Assembly (NCBI RefSeq): GCF_052115445.1
Contig: NZ_JBFRGR010000006.1
Coordinates: 62,001 to 126,000, forward strand
Source: Paenibacillus_E sp052115445
Lineage (GTDB): Bacteria > Bacillota > Bacilli > Paenibacillales > NBRC-103111
Direction of reading: 5' to 3'
DNA length: 64,000 nucleotides
In this document: positions 15,682-24,626 of the stretch, piece after piece
Layout: the number at the start of each line of letters is the position of its first letter
Numbering within the stretch: position 1 is the first letter of the stretch
Notes under the pieces: model-generated
The model's input: the letters and a program-made list of their open reading frames with translations, nothing else
Told to the model about the DNA's origin: nothing
The model's database searches: none
Program-made: the position numbers and the translations under genes

Positions 15682-16223
15682 CGGACACTATTCTAAAGCT
15701 TACTGAAGCTGAAGACCTGTTTGCGCTATTGACCTACAACTTACTAGGACTTGATCCGTTGAAATACGCCAATCAAGATCGTGTTCGAATCGCATGGCCT
15801 AAAGATGGAGCTCCTTCATGGAAACGTGAAGAGGACGTTGCTTTTATTATGTTGGGATATGACGATGATGCAATTACTCAGCAGCAGGAGACATCCTATA
15901 TTGGGACAGATTCTACTGGGATAATCACCGAAACTGCATCCACTCAGGTTATCAGGGTAAATTGGAACTGTTATGGCCCCAATAGCTTCGATGACATGGG
16001 AAAGATACGTAGAGGGTTGTATAAGCCAGAGATAACTGAGTTCTTAGCAGTGAATAATCTGGCTCTAATCCTCAATGTGCCTATGCCGGTTAGATTTCCA
16101 GAACTCTATGGTGGTCAATGGTGGGAACGAACGACGTTCTATGCGAGATTCAATGAGTTGGTTGTTATTAGATCATCTGTACCATCAATTGATTCCGCAG
16201 ATGTTCAAATTATACAAGGGTAG
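15678..16223 (+). CDS. neck/tail terminator protein (LIC_12616 / gp12-like)
   Basis: 181 residues. The middle VIRVNWNCYGPNSFDDMGKI and the downstream GGQWWERTTFYARFNELV match the phage neck terminator gp12-like domain (LIC_12616 family), which caps the tail tube and sheath. It directly precedes the sheath gene, as expected. Confidence 0.8.
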   Translation: MTDTILKLTEAEDLFALLTYNLLGLDPLKYANQDRVRIAWPKDGAPSWKREEDVAFIMLGYDDDAITQQQETSYIGTDSTGIITETASTQVIRVNWNCYGPNSFDDMGKIRRGLYKPEITEFLAVNNLALILNVPMPVRFPELYGGQWWERTTFYARFNELVVIRSSVPSIDSADVQIIQG

Positions 16224-16237
16224 GTGATTTGAATTAC

Positions 16238-17347
16238 ATGACACAGTCTATTAGCAGTATCGTAAATGTCTCAGTTATCGTATCCCCACTCTCAACGGTC
16301 AATGGTACGTTTAATTTGGGACTTATCATAGGTAAATCAACCTTAATTACACCCTTAGTTCGTGTTAAGACGTACACGAGCCCTGATGCGATGATTTCAG
16401 ATGGATGGGCAGGAACTGAACCAGAGTATTTAGCTGCTCAAATCTACTTCAGCGCCAATCCTAGACCGAATAGCGTGGCTATTGGACGTTGGGATGGTAC
16501 GGGATCTGAAACCGCAGCACAAGCTATTACAGCGTGTAGAGCAATCAACAGTGATTGGTATGCATGCTTCGTAGTTGGTGCGGTGAAAACTGATATCGTA
16601 GCGGCAGCAACAGCTGTAGAGTCGATGACTCCATTATCGACTTATTTCTATAACACAGCGGACTCTGAAGTGACAGCAGGAACAACCAATAATGTCATGG
16701 ATACCTTGAAGAAGGCTAAAAGACATCGCTCATTTGGTCAATTCAGCAATGATCCATACGCAGCAGCGGCTACTTTGGGTTATGCAATGGGTGCAAATAC
16801 CGGCTTAGCTAATTCAGCGTATTCCTTAGCTTATAAGTCATTGCCTGGAGTTAACCCAGAGCTATCTTTAACGCCTACTCAGGTGGATACGATCTTAGGG
16901 TACTCAGGAAACGTCTACACCAACTATGGTGCAACATATAACCTTCTCGTACAAGGGACTATGGCTGATGGCATTCCATTTGATGAAGTACTGAATATCG
17001 ATGTTTTGACAAGTAACATTCAAAGATCAGTAATGAACGCTTTGACTACCGCACCAAAGATTCCACAAACCGAGGATGGTGTAAGTCAACTCGTAGGAGC
17101 TATCACGACTCCATGTAATGATGCCCGCACTCGTGGGATTCTCGCTCCAGGTACTTGGAAAGGCGCAACTATTGGCGGTCTGAAGACTGGAGACACATTA
17201 TCGGCAGGGTTCTTGATCCTAGCGGATACTTTGGCAAACCAATCTCAGGCAGACCGGGACGCGCGTAAATCTCCTCCGATATATGTGGCTGTTAAGATGG
17301 CAGGAGCTATCGAGCATGTAGTCATCGGCATCATAGTGAATAGATAG
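16238..17347 (+). CDS. tail sheath protein (DUF3383)
   Basis: About 369 residues. The start could be the ATG at 16238 (TAGGTG lies about 11 bases upstream) or a TTG at 16229, which is very close to that site. DUF3383 sheath features are ISSIVNVSVIVSPLSTVN at the start, LIIGKSTLI, ARPNSVAIGRW-like RPNSVAIGRWDGTGSE near 90, and a C-terminal domain with GFLILADTLANQSQADRDAR and a final VVIGIIVNR strand. The protein forms the contractile sheath around the tube and shows that this is a myophage-type tail. Confidence 0.9.
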   Translation: MTQSISSIVNVSVIVSPLSTVNGTFNLGLIIGKSTLITPLVRVKTYTSPDAMISDGWAGTEPEYLAAQIYFSANPRPNSVAIGRWDGTGSETAAQAITACRAINSDWYACFVVGAVKTDIVAAATAVESMTPLSTYFYNTADSEVTAGTTNNVMDTLKKAKRHRSFGQFSNDPYAAAATLGYAMGANTGLANSAYSLAYKSLPGVNPELSLTPTQVDTILGYSGNVYTNYGATYNLLVQGTMADGIPFDEVLNIDVLTSNIQRSVMNALTTAPKIPQTEDGVSQLVGAITTPCNDARTRGILAPGTWKGATIGGLKTGDTLSAGFLILADTLANQSQADRDARKSPPIYVAVKMAGAIEHVVIGIIVNR

Positions 17348-17358
17348 GAGGGAAATAG

Positions 17359-17796
17359 ATGTCAACTTCAACATATAGTTTTTCTGATTCTACTGTTGTT
17401 TTCTCTCATGCTCTATTTGGACAGTACGTGGCAAATGGAACTGGTCTAGGTGGGATTACAACTGCTATGTCTACTGATCGCTCTGCTCAGGATGTTTCCG
17501 CAGATGGTTCCGTAATGGTATCCAAGATCAAAGCGCGCAATGGTACTGCAAGTGTATCAACTCAACAAACATCAGAGCTTAACCACTGGCTTACACGATT
17601 GTACAACTACCTTGAAATTGCTCCTACTGACCAGTGGGCTTCTATGGTAATCACAATTCGTGCTCCACGTATGAGGGAACAAGAGACTCTTACAGGCGTA
17701 AGCTTTCAAAAGCTGCCTGATGTTCCTCGACAAGCTCAAGGTCAGCAAATCACGTGGCTATTGATGGCAGCCGATGTTCAAAGAGACGTAATCTAG
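17359..17796 (+). CDS. tail tube protein (DUF3277)
   Basis: 145 residues. YSFSDSTVVFSHALFGQYVA opens the protein, with DVSADGSVMVSKIKARNGTA in the middle and QAQGQQITWLLMAADVQRDV near the end, the pattern of DUF3277 tube proteins paired with DUF3383 sheaths. It forms the stacked rings inside the sheath. AGGAGGG precedes the ATG. Confidence 0.88.
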   Translation: MSTSTYSFSDSTVVFSHALFGQYVANGTGLGGITTAMSTDRSAQDVSADGSVMVSKIKARNGTASVSTQQTSELNHWLTRLYNYLEIAPTDQWASMVITIRAPRMREQETLTGVSFQKLPDVPRQAQGQQITWLLMAADVQRDVI

Positions 17797-17809
17797 GAGG
17801 ACGAAATGA

Positions 17810-18289
17810 ATGGCAGATAAGCATAAAGATGTGACAATTCTGGGTAGAGAATTTCGGGTTAAGAAGTTCGATGCCCGGACAGGGTCATTCATGTTGATCA
17901 AGATTGCGGGGCTTATTGCCCCTTTGTTAGGAAAAATTGACTTTAAAAAAATCAACGCCGAAGCTACAGATCCAAGCCAGATTGATACAGGTTCATTTGA
18001 CATCATGGGTATCATCGGAGAGCTTGGAAAATTGTCTGAGGCTGATTTCGCATACGTACAAGAGAAATGCCTGAGAGTTTGTTATGAGTTGCTTCCCGCA
18101 GGACCTGCTCCAGTATTAGATGACAGGGGGAACTTTGGAGTCATTGGACTAGAAGACGACACTATGAGTGTTATGGCACTCACTGGTCATGCAATCATGG
18201 TTAATCTTCAGGGTTTTTTTACAGGAAGCCCCTTGGGTTCGATACTAGGGGGAATTTTGAATACGTCCCAGCGGACTTCGCAAATGTAA
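17810..18289 (+). CDS. tail assembly chaperone, short form
   Basis: 159 residues after an AGGAGGACG ribosome site. It has a ILGREFRVKKFDARTGSFML head, a helical middle (ELGKLSEADFAYVQEKCLRV), and a C-terminus ALTGHAIMVNLQGFFTGSP just over the slippery run. It lies between the tube and tape measure genes, the classical place for the chaperone. The part after the T-run is zero-frame sequence with no similarity to the long form. Confidence 0.85.
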   Translation: MADKHKDVTILGREFRVKKFDARTGSFMLIKIAGLIAPLLGKIDFKKINAEATDPSQIDTGSFDIMGIIGELGKLSEADFAYVQEKCLRVCYELLPAGPAPVLDDRGNFGVIGLEDDTMSVMALTGHAIMVNLQGFFTGSPLGSILGGILNTSQRTSQM

Positions 18290-18462
18290 ATGGATTCTTA
18301 TTTGCTCCTGTAGTGGCTAAGTTGTGGAAACAACACGAGACATGGGATGGCACATACGATCTAGACGATCTTCTTGATGCTCATGAGATCCTAGCTGTTG
18401 AATTCGAGAATAGGCAAAGAGCAGAAGATGCAGCCAGAAGGGGAGGTGTGAACGGTGCTTGA
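17810..18462 (+). CDS. tail assembly chaperone, long form made by -1 frameshift
   Basis: The zero-frame product ends at 18289 (159 residues). A second open frame, -1 relative to it, starts under the T-run at 18214-18220 and runs to a TGA at 18460-18462. It reads YRKPLGFDTRGNFEYVPADF and onward, with LWKQHETWDGTYDLDDLLDA, a typical gpT-like C-terminal part that has no start of its own. Slipping on T-TTT-TTT gives a product of about 217 residues. This pair (G and GT) acts with the tape measure during tail assembly. Confidence 0.8.
18214..18220 (+). promoter_or_regulatory. programmed -1 frameshift site (T TTT TTT)
   Basis: Seven T residues follow GG at the codons GGT TTT TTT ACA. The in-frame codons TTT and TTT can both re-pair after a one-base backward slip, so the ribosome continues at TAC AGG AAG in the frame that encodes the chaperone extension. 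AGGAAGCCCCTTGGG, which follows at once, may form a stem that stimulates the slip. Confidence 0.75.
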
Positions 18463-20098
18463 TGTAATTAAAAGCTATTTGGTGAGTCTGGGTTTCAATG
18501 TAGACCGAGCTTCATTCGGACAGGCCACTCAGTCAATGAATACTGTAGAGCAATCCGTTTCTAAGTTTGCTAATACATCGGTGACCAAGTTTGCAATAGC
18601 TGGGGCTGCTGTAACCACCTTCGTCACAACTGCCGTGTTCGGTTTAGCTAAATTCGTCGGAGAACTTGCTAAGGCTGATCTTGAGATGGAGAAGCTAGCT
18701 CGTCAAATGTGGACATCAAAGGACAATGCCATGGCTTTTGACAGTACGTTGAAGGCGATGAAAGTCTCTTTGAATGATCTTTACCTTAGTCCAGAGTTAA
18801 TGCGTAACTTTCAAATGCTTAGGCAGCAGGCAATGAACATGAGAGCTCCCGCAGAATATGCATCCGAAATGAAGTTCATTCGATCTATCCAACTGGAGTT
18901 TACTCGTTTGAGGCTGGAGGCCAAGTACGCTATGCAATGGGTTGGTTATTATCTGGTTCAGTATATGGCTGGACCACTAACCAAGATCAAAGCAGGGCTC
19001 ATGAACATCAACGACGCTATTGTGAAATACATGCCTGTCTGGACTAAAGAGGTAGCTCGTGTTTTGAGTTGGTTCATACGCGCAGGAGAGACGCTCGTAC
19101 ACTTTGGTAGGGACGTAGGGGGCTTATTTGATAAGCTCGCGGAGAAGATACCGGCAAACCTGAGAATCATCGGTGCTGCAATAGTTGCATTAGGTTTGCT
19201 GATCAAAACCGGACCTATTGGGATCCTCATATTTGCTCTGACTGGGCTCATCCTTCTACTGGATGATTTCTATACGTACATGCAGGGTGGAGAAAGCGCC
19301 TTAGGCCCATTATGGGAGAAACTACCGGAGTTCATGGATAAGATCTCATTAGGGGCAACTAAGGCTATCACAGAGATAGGAAATCTTTGGGATAAGCTGA
19401 AGGATTCCAAAGCTGCTGATGAGATAAAGAAAAGCTTTGAGAATGTCACGGGGATATTTAAGTCCATAGCAGGAGGAATTAAGTATCAGTTCAAAGACAT
19501 ATACGAAGAGCTTCAGAAACGGGGAGAATTCCAGGAGCTTAAGACTAACCTAGCTGGATTGGCAACTGCGGTCGCTGAATTAGGGGCTGCATGGTCTGGC
19601 ATGATCGACGAAACCCTTGAGCTGGAATGGGTTCAAACTGCTCTTAAAGGCGTAGCAAAGATCATTACAACAGTGGTGGTTCAAGCTGTGGATACCTTGA
19701 ATAAGTCGTTGGCGTTTACCAGAGACCTGATCGGAGCTATTGCAGCCATCATAAATAAAGACCTTCCAGCACTGGCGAAGATCGGTAACAGGTCCAAAGA
19801 ATCGATTCAGGATAACATAACACCATCTCAGAAAGAAGCTTTGGGCGGAACATCTGATACCATTGTTAACGCAATGAAGAATTTCAACAGGTTCTTCGGC
19901 AAGATGTTCGGCGGCGGTGGAGAGAGCTCGAATTATATGTATCCTCAAGCTTCAAGCAATACGAATAATAACAACAATAAGGTTACGGTTAATCAGACAA
20001 ACAATATCTATGGATCTGATCCTCAGGCTAATGCTGATAGTGTATCAGACAGTATGAGGACCTTAACCAGAAATATGAGGGGGGCTCAGGGATGGTAA
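18455..20098 (+). CDS. tail tape measure protein
   Basis: 547 residues from GTG at 18455 behind GGGGAGGTG, overlapping the end of the chaperone extension. The protein is largely helical. A hydrophobic segment lies near residues 50-70 (VTKFAIAGAAVTTFVTTAVF), and a membrane-spanning pair lies near 240-275 (IIGAAIVALGLLIKTGPIGI and following). An Asn-rich low-complexity stretch lies near 495. The length suggests a short tail of roughly 80 nm. Position after the frameshifted chaperone supports the call strongly. Confidence 0.88.
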   Translation: MLDVIKSYLVSLGFNVDRASFGQATQSMNTVEQSVSKFANTSVTKFAIAGAAVTTFVTTAVFGLAKFVGELAKADLEMEKLARQMWTSKDNAMAFDSTLKAMKVSLNDLYLSPELMRNFQMLRQQAMNMRAPAEYASEMKFIRSIQLEFTRLRLEAKYAMQWVGYYLVQYMAGPLTKIKAGLMNINDAIVKYMPVWTKEVARVLSWFIRAGETLVHFGRDVGGLFDKLAEKIPANLRIIGAAIVALGLLIKTGPIGILIFALTGLILLLDDFYTYMQGGESALGPLWEKLPEFMDKISLGATKAITEIGNLWDKLKDSKAADEIKKSFENVTGIFKSIAGGIKYQFKDIYEELQKRGEFQELKTNLAGLATAVAELGAAWSGMIDETLELEWVQTALKGVAKIITTVVVQAVDTLNKSLAFTRDLIGAIAAIINKDLPALAKIGNRSKESIQDNITPSQKEALGGTSDTIVNAMKNFNRFFGKMFGGGGESSNYMYPQASSNTNNNNNKVTVNQTNNIYGSDPQANADSVSDSMRTLTRNMRGAQGW

Positions 20099-20679
20099 AT
20101 GCACTACTGGATCTTGACGCTCCTGAAATCAAAGATCTGGTATATACCAAAACAAACATCGGAGGATGGTTCTTCGATGCTTATTTGCGAATGACCCATA
20201 CTAGCCGGTTAATTATCACAGAGCATCCGATTCAAGTGGGTGCGGCAGCCGCAGATCATTCATACATGCAACCTCAGGAGCTTACTATTGAAGTCGGGAT
20301 GTCTAATGTTGCCAAAAGCTATGTACCTGGTCAGTTTTCAGGTGGGTATTCACGGGCTGTTGAGGCACATAAGGTGCTCAAGTCACTGCAAGCACTTAGA
20401 GTTCCAATACAGGTTCATACTCGGCTGGGATTATATCAGAATATGTTAATCGAGGTTCTTTCAAGCCCTGATGATTACCAAAGCTTAAATGGCCTTAGAT
20501 GCACTGTAACATTCAAAGAAATTCAGGTAGCACAGACCGCTACTGTTAAAATAAGTGCGCGGCCGCAGGTGACGGACAATTCTAACCGAGGTATACCAGA
20601 GCCATCTGAACCGAACCAAAGCATTTTGTCGCAAATGGGACTCAAGGCACTGGGCCAAACTTTCTTAGGAGGGAACTAG
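20092..20679 (+). CDS. Dit-like baseplate/tail protein
   Basis: 195 residues. SRLIITEHPIQVGAAAADHS near residue 38 followed by MQPQELTIEVGMS is typical of the Dit-like N-terminal fold, which forms the ring at the tail tip. RVPIQVHTRLGLYQNMLIEV follows. The gene overlaps the tape measure by seven bases. In contractile phages of this type the protein links tube and hub. Confidence 0.75.
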   Translation: MVNALLDLDAPEIKDLVYTKTNIGGWFFDAYLRMTHTSRLIITEHPIQVGAAAADHSYMQPQELTIEVGMSNVAKSYVPGQFSGGYSRAVEAHKVLKSLQALRVPIQVHTRLGLYQNMLIEVLSSPDDYQSLNGLRCTVTFKEIQVAQTATVKISARPQVTDNSNRGIPEPSEPNQSILSQMGLKALGQTFLGGN

Positions 20680-20681
20680 CA

Positions 20682-21029
20682 ATGGCATATAAAGTAGTTC
20701 CCCTTACTTCTAATCCTAATCAAAGCTTTACATGTACCTTACCGGTGGACGGAAAGAACATAACGCTCTCTTTCACCTTTCGATACAACGTAATGGCAGA
20801 GTACTGGTTCATGTCCGTGACAAACTTTAAAACCAAAGAGCTGCTGTTAGACGCAGTCCCATTGATAACTGGAGACTACCCTGCTGCTAACTTACTCGAA
20901 CAATACGAGTATATGAACATCGGCAGTGCGTTTGTTGTGCCAACTAACTCATTAGCAATTGGCATACCGGATGACACTAACATTGGAACCGAATATGTTT
21001 TAGTTTGGGGTGATACATTTGTCAGCTAA
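20682..21029 (+). CDS. baseplate plug protein (DUF6983-like)
   Basis: 115 residues, beta-rich, with SFTCTLPVDGKNITLSFTFR near residue 14 and YNVMAEYWFMSVTNF. The end GTEYVLVWG is typical of the baseplate plug family, which closes the tube above the spike. AGGAGGG precedes the ATG. Confidence 0.75.
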   Translation: MAYKVVPLTSNPNQSFTCTLPVDGKNITLSFTFRYNVMAEYWFMSVTNFKTKELLLDAVPLITGDYPAANLLEQYEYMNIGSAFVVPTNSLAIGIPDDTNIGTEYVLVWGDTFVS

Positions 21030-22452
21030 TTGGAAAAACATAGCGATTGCTGAAGCGCAGTCACAGGGTGCTGATGTCAATATCGTTCTGGCCACAGTGG
21101 ACGCAGAAACTGGCGGTGTAAACCAATTAGGGGATCATGGGAACGCCTTGGGATATGGTCAAGTGTGGCCAAAATGGCATATGGATGCATTCAGATTCGC
21201 GGCTAATAAATATCGACTTAACCTTCCAACTACTCTTGAAGGACAGCAGCAGCTTACACTAGGAAACGATCAATTCTCCATGTGTGTGGCTGTGTATGTA
21301 ATCAAGAAGATATGGAATGAGCAAGGAAAGAATTTCAGACAATTTAGCTTGAGTTATGTTGGTCCTGCTATTCCGGACGGAGACTATAACCGCAGATATA
21401 ACATCTGGTTGGTTTACCAAGGTGTATCAGGTGGAAGCAGTAACTACAATACAGGATCAGAAACGGGAACTTCTCAATACAACGTTAACATTCCAACTTC
21501 AAGCTACGGCGTAGATGAGGGTACTCAGAAGCTAGGGAATGTACTTTACGGTAGAAAATATCGTGTACTAGTCAGCGACTCCAACGGAACGGCTCTAGAT
21601 GTGTCTAAGCTGAGATGTACCTTTAAAATAAAAAAGACGATCCTCCAGCCTCCAAACTTTTCAGAGGTTACCATTTACAACTTATCGGCAAACTCAGAAA
21701 ACAGCATCATCAATGAAGGCAGTCGGATTATCGTTGAAGCTGGGTATGAAGGAGATCAGTACGGACTCATCTTTGATGGAGATATCATCCAAACGATCAG
21801 GGACAAAGAAGATGGGGTAACTTTTAAGCTCACAATCCTAGCGATGGATGGGGAAAGATTCCTGAATCAAGGGTTCGTTAACTTTTCCATGATCAAAGGA
21901 CAAACCTCTAGGGCATTAATTGATAACATGGTCAGTAAAGCGACAGTCGCAACTGAACTAGGAGGTATCTCAGACTCGTTTAGCTCATCTGAGTTGACTC
22001 GTGGTAAGGCTGTATTTGGCTTAGCCAAGGATTATCTTAGGCAGCTAGCACAAACGCAATCCGCATCATTCTATGTGGAGAACGGTAAGGTCAATATCAT
22101 TCGTGCTACCGATCTGCCAGAAGGGGAGATTACTGAACTGGCCCCCTCTTCAGGGCTTATTGGAATACCCGCTCAAAATGATCAAGGAGTAACATTCAAA
22201 TGCTTGCTGAACCCTAGAATTTTGATCAACTCTTTGGTTCACATAGATAACAGCTCGATTAGGGCTCAAGCTCTGCAAGCTGGATCAACTCAAATCCTCA
22301 GAAGCTTGGATCATGACGGAATATATCGCGTGGTTAGCACAACCTATATCGGAGATACCCGAGGAGATGACTGGTACTCCGAATGTGAAACAGTTTCTCA
22401 GGCTGGGTTAATGCCGGGAATGATGAACACTGTGACTGCTAATCCATGGTAA
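21010..22452 (+). CDS. baseplate hub protein with N-terminal lysozyme-like domain
   Basis: 480 residues from GTG at 21010, which overlaps the upstream gene by 20 bases (a TTG at 21019 is an alternative). Residues about 10-130 look like a lytic-transglycosylase or muramidase-type fold: VLATVDAETGGVNQLGDHGN contains a likely catalytic Glu, and GYGQVWPKWH and FSLSYVGPAI fit the substrate cleft. After a Ser/Asn/Gly linker, residues about 175-480 look like an XkdQ/gp27-type hub with VTIYNLSANSENSII and IFDGDIIQTIRDKEDG. The enzyme would open the cell wall during ejection. Confidence 0.75.
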   Translation: MIHLSANWKNIAIAEAQSQGADVNIVLATVDAETGGVNQLGDHGNALGYGQVWPKWHMDAFRFAANKYRLNLPTTLEGQQQLTLGNDQFSMCVAVYVIKKIWNEQGKNFRQFSLSYVGPAIPDGDYNRRYNIWLVYQGVSGGSSNYNTGSETGTSQYNVNIPTSSYGVDEGTQKLGNVLYGRKYRVLVSDSNGTALDVSKLRCTFKIKKTILQPPNFSEVTIYNLSANSENSIINEGSRIIVEAGYEGDQYGLIFDGDIIQTIRDKEDGVTFKLTILAMDGERFLNQGFVNFSMIKGQTSRALIDNMVSKATVATELGGISDSFSSSELTRGKAVFGLAKDYLRQLAQTQSASFYVENGKVNIIRATDLPEGEITELAPSSGLIGIPAQNDQGVTFKCLLNPRILINSLVHIDNSSIRAQALQAGSTQILRSLDHDGIYRVVSTTYIGDTRGDDWYSECETVSQAGLMPGMMNTVTANPW

Positions 22453-22464
22453 GGAGATGAAAGA

Positions 22465-23061
22465 GTGGGTATTCCAATAAGTCAAAGGATGGATGAGCCT
22501 GAGGAGTTTTATAGGCAAATGCTCGACAACTTTGCTATGAATTTAAGAGTTGGTATTCCAGCAATCGTCCAATCGTTTGATCCTGAAACTCAGACCGTAA
22601 ACGTTCAACCCGCGTTGAGGGAGAAAGTCATGGACGAGAAATTAGAACCTCGATGGGAAGAACTTCCGTTGCTGCTTGATGTTCCTGTAGTCATTCCTAG
22701 AGCTGGCGGATTCGCTTTGACGCTCCCTATACAGCCAGGAGATGAATGTTTGATCATGTTTACTGACATGTGTATAGATGCTTGGTTTAGCAACGGGGAT
22801 ATTCAAAACCAGATCGAAAAGAGAAGGCATGATTTGTCGGACGCTTTCGCTATCTTGGGAATCTGGAGCCAGCCAAGAAAGCTATCAAACTATTCCACAA
22901 CATCTGCTCAGCTTAGATCCGATGATGGTTCTACTTACATTAACATGGCGAATGGGGAAATTGACCTTGTTGCCTCAACAGTAAAGATCAATGGGATTAA
23001 TTTCGCAACTCACAAGCATACTGCTCCTTCAGGTGGTGGTACTACGACAGGCCCGAGTTAG
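22465..23061 (+). CDS. Gp138-type membrane-puncturing spike
   Basis: 198 residues starting at GTG behind AAGGAGATG. The N-terminal OB-like part has VGIPAIVQSFDPETQTVNVQ and PLLLDVPVVIPRAGGFALTL, the Gp138_N family pattern. The C-terminal part forms a beta helix and ends NFATHKHTAPSGGG, where the H-K-H element can bind iron at the needle tip, as in phage spikes. The protein punctures the cell envelope after sheath contraction. Confidence 0.85.
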   Translation: MGIPISQRMDEPEEFYRQMLDNFAMNLRVGIPAIVQSFDPETQTVNVQPALREKVMDEKLEPRWEELPLLLDVPVVIPRAGGFALTLPIQPGDECLIMFTDMCIDAWFSNGDIQNQIEKRRHDLSDAFAILGIWSQPRKLSNYSTTSAQLRSDDGSTYINMANGEIDLVASTVKINGINFATHKHTAPSGGGTTTGPS

Positions 23062-23073
23062 GTGGTGGAATAA

Positions 23074-23436
23074 TTGAGATACAGAAAACTGGTGAACGGC
23101 GACTACAGTTTCGGGAATAATCAGAATGACTTTCTGGAAGGTAAATTGGCCGCCGCCCAAGCAATCAAGACCAACTTGCGTCTGCTGCTCGGTGAGTGGT
23201 GGGAAGATCTAGAGAAGGGGCTGCCGCTGTTTCAAAACATCCTTTCTAGAGCAGGAACTCCTGAAAATAATCAAGCTGTAGATTTACTTATTCAAAGCAC
23301 TATTGCATCAACTCCCGGAGTGAAAAACATTTCCAAACTTGCTTCGGATTACGATAGCATCACCAGAACCTACACAATAAGTTGTACTGTCGAAACCATC
23401 TATGGAGAAATCACTTTAGAGGAGGTGATCTTTTAA
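23074..23436 (+). CDS. Gp25/DUF2634-like baseplate wedge protein
   Basis: 120 residues from a TTG start behind GGTGGTGGAA. LLLGEWWEDLEKGLPLFQNI near residue 38 and TPGVKNISKLASDY near 84 match the phage baseplate wedge fold of DUF2634/Gp25-like proteins. It lies directly before the J gene, as in P2, Mu and PBSX type baseplates. The end overlaps the J start. Confidence 0.8.
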   Translation: MRYRKLVNGDYSFGNNQNDFLEGKLAAAQAIKTNLRLLLGEWWEDLEKGLPLFQNILSRAGTPENNQAVDLLIQSTIASTPGVKNISKLASDYDSITRTYTISCTVETIYGEITLEEVIF

Positions 23437-24614
23437 TGGCTTATTTTGCTCCATATATTGATGCAACAGGCTTTCATATGCCTAGCTATTCAGATATTAG
23501 GGACCAACTCATGTCAAATGCTAGAGGCATATTCGGAGACGACATATATCTTGAAAATGATAGTCAGGATTATCAATGGATTTCATCAGTATCAAACATG
23601 GTTTACGATGCATTCTTAACGAGTCAAGCTGCTTACAATAGCCGAGGGCCATCTACAGCAGTAGGAAGTGGATTAGACATCGTAGTTAAGATAAACGGTC
23701 TGAAGAGAGCGCCAGCGGTCTTCTCCACGTGTAATGTCACCTTAACAGGAACTCCAGGAACAGTAATTACGGGTGGAGTAGTATCGGATATAAATAAGAA
23801 TAAATGGAATCTAACGAGTCCGATCACTCTGGATGGAACAGGGCATGTCACTACATTGGCTTCATGTCAGATTTCAGGTCCAGTAACTGTAAACGTGGGC
23901 GAATTGAACACGATTGTTACCCCGACTTATGGATGGACAAGCGTGACTAACGCGGCTTTACCCGGTACAGTTGGATCGCATGTGCAGTCTGACGCATCAT
24001 TAAGATCTCTTCAAGCAATTAATACGGCCAAGCCAAGTAGAACAGTATTAGAAGGGCTAAAAGGTGCTATAGCTTCAGTGCAGGGTGTCACGCGTTCGAT
24101 TGTATACGAGAATGATACCAATGCCACTGATGCTGCGGGCTTACCAGCTCACTCGATGACAGCAGTAGTTGAAGGTGGATCAAATGCGGACATTGCTCAG
24201 GAGATCTTCTCCAAGAAAGGACCTGGGGCATATACAAACGGCTCCGTATCAACCGTTATTACAGACTTCTACGGTAGTCCAACAACTGTCAGATTCTATC
24301 GTCCAACTTATCTGGATATCGACGTAGTCATTAATGTGAAGGCTCTGGCTGGGTACACGACCGAAACAACAGCTACAATTAAAAACGCAGTCGCAGCCTA
24401 CATCAGTGGGTTGTCGATCGGTGATGATCTGTCAGTATCAAGCTTATGGGGCGCGGCGCTATCCGCTAACATAGTGCCTACTAAGCCTTTATTCTCCATT
24501 ACGGGGTTGACTGCTGCTAAGCACTCATTAACTCAAGGAACAGCGGATATAGTCGCTGATTTCAATGAGGTAACTAGAGGAAATGTATCCTATATTACTG
24601 TGAATGTGACTTAA
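23436..24614 (+). CDS. baseplate J-like protein
   Basis: 392 residues from ATG 23436, four to eight bases after GGAGGTGAT. The N-terminal helical part (PSYSDIRDQLMSNARGIFGD near residue 16, GDDIYLENDSQDYQW) and the repeated beta domains with GTVGSHVQSDASLRS and LEGLKGAIASVQGVTR are standard for Baseplate_J. It forms the wedge periphery that triggers sheath contraction. The open frame extends further up, but only this ATG has a ribosome site. Confidence 0.88.
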   Translation: MAYFAPYIDATGFHMPSYSDIRDQLMSNARGIFGDDIYLENDSQDYQWISSVSNMVYDAFLTSQAAYNSRGPSTAVGSGLDIVVKINGLKRAPAVFSTCNVTLTGTPGTVITGGVVSDINKNKWNLTSPITLDGTGHVTTLASCQISGPVTVNVGELNTIVTPTYGWTSVTNAALPGTVGSHVQSDASLRSLQAINTAKPSRTVLEGLKGAIASVQGVTRSIVYENDTNATDAAGLPAHSMTAVVEGGSNADIAQEIFSKKGPGAYTNGSVSTVITDFYGSPTTVRFYRPTYLDIDVVINVKALAGYTTETTATIKNAVAAYISGLSIGDDLSVSSLWGAALSANIVPTKPLFSITGLTAAKHSLTQGTADIVADFNEVTRGNVSYITVNVT

Positions 24615-24626
24615 GGGGGTTCATGT

